NCBI GenBank assembly: GCA_030018895.1
Contig: JASEHM010000053.1
Span: 1-6,952, forward strand
Direction: 5' to 3'
DNA length: 6,952 bases
Origin: Candidatus Omnitrophota bacterium
GTDB lineage: Bacteria > Omnitrophota > Gorgyraeia > Gygaellales > Profunditerraquicolaceae
The translations under genes and the position numbers were made by a program. Each line of letters starts with the position of its first letter. Positions within the stretch are counted from its first letter, which is position 1. The notes beneath the pieces are model-generated. The model was not told where the DNA came from. It saw nothing but the letters and a program-made list of their open reading frames with translations, and ran no database searches. Below are positions 4,969-6,952 of the stretch, piece by piece.

Positions 4969-5942
4969 AAAGAGTAGGTATAATTGGCGTAGGGGAGTAT
5001 TTACCTAAGAAGGTTTTAACTAACGCAGATTTAGAGAAGATGGTAGATACTTCTGATGAGTGGATTATTACCCGTACAGGCATAAAGGAACGCAGGCTTG
5101 CTGCCAGTAATGAGGCTACCTCTGATCTGGCAGGCAAAGCTGCTCAGGCAGCTTTAGAGAACGCGCGGCTTAAGAGCGCTGACATTGATTTAATCATTGT
5201 AGCGACAACTACCCCTGATGCTCCTTTTCCCTCAGTTGCCTGTTTTCTGCAAACGTTAATAGGCGCAAAAAAAGCAGTTTGTTTTGATGTTTCTGCTGCG
5301 TGCGCAGGTTTTGTTTATGCTATATCAATTGCGTATCAGTTTATCAGCCGCGGCGCATATAAAAACGCCTTAGTAGTGGGCAGCGAGGTTTTATCCCGCG
5401 TAACTGATTACCAGGACAGGAATACCTGTGTTTTGTTTGGCGACGGCGCAGGCGCTGTGGTTTTGTCAGAGGTGAAATCCGGCGGTATTCTTTCTATTTA
5501 TTTGGGTAGTGATGGCGCAAATGCGGATTTGTTAAAAATTCCTGCTGGCGGTTCAAGGCATCCTGCTAGTCAGGAGACAATAGATAATCGCTTGCATTAT
5601 ATAAAGATGCAGGGTAATGAGCTATTTAAATTAGCGGTTACGATTATGACTCAAGTAGCGCAGACTGCCTTAAAGGACGCAGGATTGGAATGTAAGGATA
5701 TAGATTTAGTAATTCCGCATCAGGCAAATATGCGCATTATAATGGCGATGGCCAAGAAATTAGGCTTAGTTGCGGAAAAAATCTACCTGAATATTGAAAA
5801 ATATGGGAACATGTCTTCAGCCTCTACTGCTGTTGCATTATGCGAGGCAGTAAAACAAGGAAGAATAAAAAAAGGCGATATTGTTCTTTTGGATGCCTTT
5901 GGCGCTGGCCTGGTTTGGGGGGCATGTGTAATTAAGTGGTAA
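4965..5942 (+). CDS. fabH: 3-oxoacyl-ACP synthase III (KAS III)
   Basis: FabH condenses an acyl-CoA primer, usually acetyl-CoA, with malonyl-ACP to start fatty-acid synthesis. The 325-residue thiolase-fold protein shows the catalytic triad Cys113 (SAACAGF), His252 (IPHQAN) and Asn282 (YGNMSS), plus TSDEWIITRTGIKERR (residues 29-44), which is typical of KAS III, and FGDGAGAVVL (158-167). Length and order of motifs match E. coli FabH. The ATG overlaps the plsX stop by 4 bp; GAGG at 4948-4951 is rather far upstream, so coupling to plsX is probably important. Primer preference (straight or branched) cannot be read from the sequence. Confidence 0.96.
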   Translation: MKRVGIIGVGEYLPKKVLTNADLEKMVDTSDEWIITRTGIKERRLAASNEATSDLAGKAAQAALENARLKSADIDLIIVATTTPDAPFPSVACFLQTLIGAKKAVCFDVSAACAGFVYAISIAYQFISRGAYKNALVVGSEVLSRVTDYQDRNTCVLFGDGAGAVVLSEVKSGGILSIYLGSDGANADLLKIPAGGSRHPASQETIDNRLHYIKMQGNELFKLAVTIMTQVAQTALKDAGLECKDIDLVIPHQANMRIIMAMAKKLGLVAEKIYLNIEKYGNMSSASTAVALCEAVKQGRIKKGDIVLLDAFGAGLVWGACVIKW

Positions 5943-5963
5943 AAACTATGAAGTTTGACTTTA

Positions 5964-6893
5964 ATGCTAGATAAAGTTGCGTATCTTTTTACTGGTCAAG
6001 GAAGTCAGTATGTAGGTATGGGAAAGGATTTATATGAATCTTTTCCTGAAAGCAAAACGGTCTTTGATAGGGCGGATAAGGTTTTGGGTTTTAGCCTTTC
6101 TAATTTCTGTTTCAATGGCCAGGAAGAAAGATTAAAATCTACGATTATTTCTCAACCAGCAATCCTAACAACAACCATAGCAGCTTATGAGGCATTTAAG
6201 GCTGTTAGCGGCTCTCAGCCGCCGGTTGTTTATATGGCGGGTTTGAGTTTAGGTGAATATTCTAGCTTGATTGCCGCAGGAAGCATTTCTTTTGAAGACG
6301 GCTTAAGGTTAGTAAGGAAAAGGGCAGAGTTGATGGAAGATGCCTCATATAGATATCCGGGAAAGATGGTGGCAATTTTGGATTTGCCGGTAGAAAAAAT
6401 AAAGAATATTTGCTTAGCAAGCGGCGCAGAAATAGCTAATTTAAATTGTCCTGGCCAGACAGTAATTACAGGGAAACAAGAGGCAGTAGATAAGGCAGGA
6501 AGGTTGTGTTTAGAGGCAGGCGCAAAGCGCGTTATTAATTTAGAGGTAAGCGGCGGTTTTCATTCTTCTTTAATGTTTGAGGCCTCAGTAGAATTAAAGG
6601 TATTTTTAGAGAGAATGCCTTTTTCAGCTCCTTGTGTTCCAATAATAAGTAATTATACAGGCCTGCCGCAATACCGGATTACGCAGATTCAGGAAAATTT
6701 GCTTTATCAGATGCGTTCTCCTGTAAAGTGGGAAGATTCAATGAGATTTTTGTTAGCCGAAGGCATAAAGAATTTTATTGAATTTGGCCCGGGAAGGGTT
6801 CTAAAGGGCCTGATGCGCCGGATTGACGCAGGGGCGCAGGTGAGTAATATAGAGAAGAAGGAAGATATTTTAAGTCATTGCTGTCCAAATTAG
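5964..6893 (+). CDS. fabD: Malonyl-CoA:ACP transacylase
   Basis: FabD transfers malonyl from CoA to acyl carrier protein, supplying the extender for FabH and later condensing enzymes. From the ATG at 5964 the protein has 309 residues, as expected. Numbered from that start, it shows FTGQGSQ near the N-terminus, the nucleophile motif GLSLGEY with Ser95, Arg120 (KRAELM) for malonyl carboxylate binding, His200 (GGFHSSLM) and Gln249 (LLYQMRSPV), plus FIEFGPGRVLKGL near the C-terminus. I prefer ATG 5964 over the in-frame TTG at 5955 because it gives the usual short lead before GQGSQ. No Shine-Dalgarno is visible, and the gap to fabH is only 21 bp, so it is probably translated as part of the same message. 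fabG and acpP are the usual next genes and would lie beyond the window. Confidence 0.95.
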   Translation: MLDKVAYLFTGQGSQYVGMGKDLYESFPESKTVFDRADKVLGFSLSNFCFNGQEERLKSTIISQPAILTTTIAAYEAFKAVSGSQPPVVYMAGLSLGEYSSLIAAGSISFEDGLRLVRKRAELMEDASYRYPGKMVAILDLPVEKIKNICLASGAEIANLNCPGQTVITGKQEAVDKAGRLCLEAGAKRVINLEVSGGFHSSLMFEASVELKVFLERMPFSAPCVPIISNYTGLPQYRITQIQENLLYQMRSPVKWEDSMRFLLAEGIKNFIEFGPGRVLKGLMRRIDAGAQVSNIEKKEDILSHCCPN

Positions 6894-6902
6894 CTGTCAG
6901 AG

Positions 6903-6934
6903 TGTCATTCCCGCAATTTTTAAGTGGGAATCCA
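6903..6934. repeat. Start of a TGTCATTCCCGC-type palindromic repeat after fabD
   Basis: TGTCATTCCCGC (6903-6914 region) is followed by GTGGGAATCCA (6924-6934); ATTCCCGC and GTGGGAAT form an 8-bp stem with one G-T pair around a 9-base AT loop. It is the same family as the left half of the core inside ribF at 1911-1960 (TGTCATTCCCGC ... GGGAATCCA). It begins about 10 bp after the fabD stop. The expected second half would be past the window end. The remainder up to 6952 holds nothing else I can identify. Confidence 0.7.
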
Positions 6935-6952
6935 CGACGAGAAAAAATCTGG

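Noticed and set aside
4955..5137. Reverse-strand reading frame of 60 codons opposite the start of fabH
   Set aside because: It is antisense to the conserved KAS III N-terminus; short and featureless.
5948..5974. Eight-codon frame (ATG at 5948) between fabH and fabD, overlapping the fabD start
   Set aside because: Very short, without a ribosome site; probably chance, although a leader-type role cannot be excluded.

Overview
This 6,952-bp window, moderately AT-rich, carries eight conserved housekeeping genes, all on the + strand: nrnA, ribF, rsmD, coaD, rpmF, plsX, fabH and fabD. The combination of gene order, codon use and abundant palindromic repeats of the TGTCATTGCGAG, TGTCATTCCCGC and GGGGACGGTTCTG types suggests an uncultivated Gram-negative lineage. 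Candidatus Omnitrophota is my best guess; this is pattern recognition, not a database result, and a deltaproteobacterial-type or related lineage is not excluded.

Layout. 1-182 holds no gene, only one partial and one degenerate full copy of an inverted repeat. 183-2260 is a two-gene translationally coupled unit: a DHH-family nanoRNase/pAp phosphatase and the bifunctional riboflavin kinase/FAD synthetase, overlapping by ATGA. The pseudouridine synthase gene truB, often found between these two, is absent. 2261-2351 is almost entirely one near-perfect palindrome. 2352-3492 holds rsmD (16S rRNA methylation) and coaD (coenzyme A synthesis). 3493-3695 is a gap filled by a palindromic element with candidate target duplications. 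3696-6893 is the classic rpmF-plsX-fabH-fabD block, linking a ribosomal protein with phospholipid and fatty-acid initiation; fabG/acpP/fabF would be expected downstream but lie outside the window. The last 59 bases begin another palindromic repeat.

How the genes work together. CoaD supplies CoA for the acyl-CoA and malonyl-CoA pools. FabD moves malonyl units to acyl carrier protein (ACP), FabH makes the first condensation, and PlsX converts acyl-ACP to acyl-phosphate for phospholipid synthesis. RibF makes FMN and FAD. NrnA, RsmD and bL32 belong to RNA turnover and ribosome maturation.

Main discovery. A 163-bp miniature inverted-repeat element sits inside ribF at 1880-2042. It has 13-bp perfect terminal repeats and an exact 8-bp flanking duplication (9 bp counting one shared base). 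Element plus duplication is 171 bp, exactly 57 codons, and its reading frame has no stop. The gene therefore stays open and encodes a riboflavin kinase domain with a 57-residue insertion. Cutting out the 171 bp leaves a protein of ordinary length (312 residues). This resembles in principle the Rickettsia palindromic elements that insert in-frame into proteins. A second element at about 3540-3666 has the same nested design: outer terminal repeats around a TGTCATT-bounded palindromic core.
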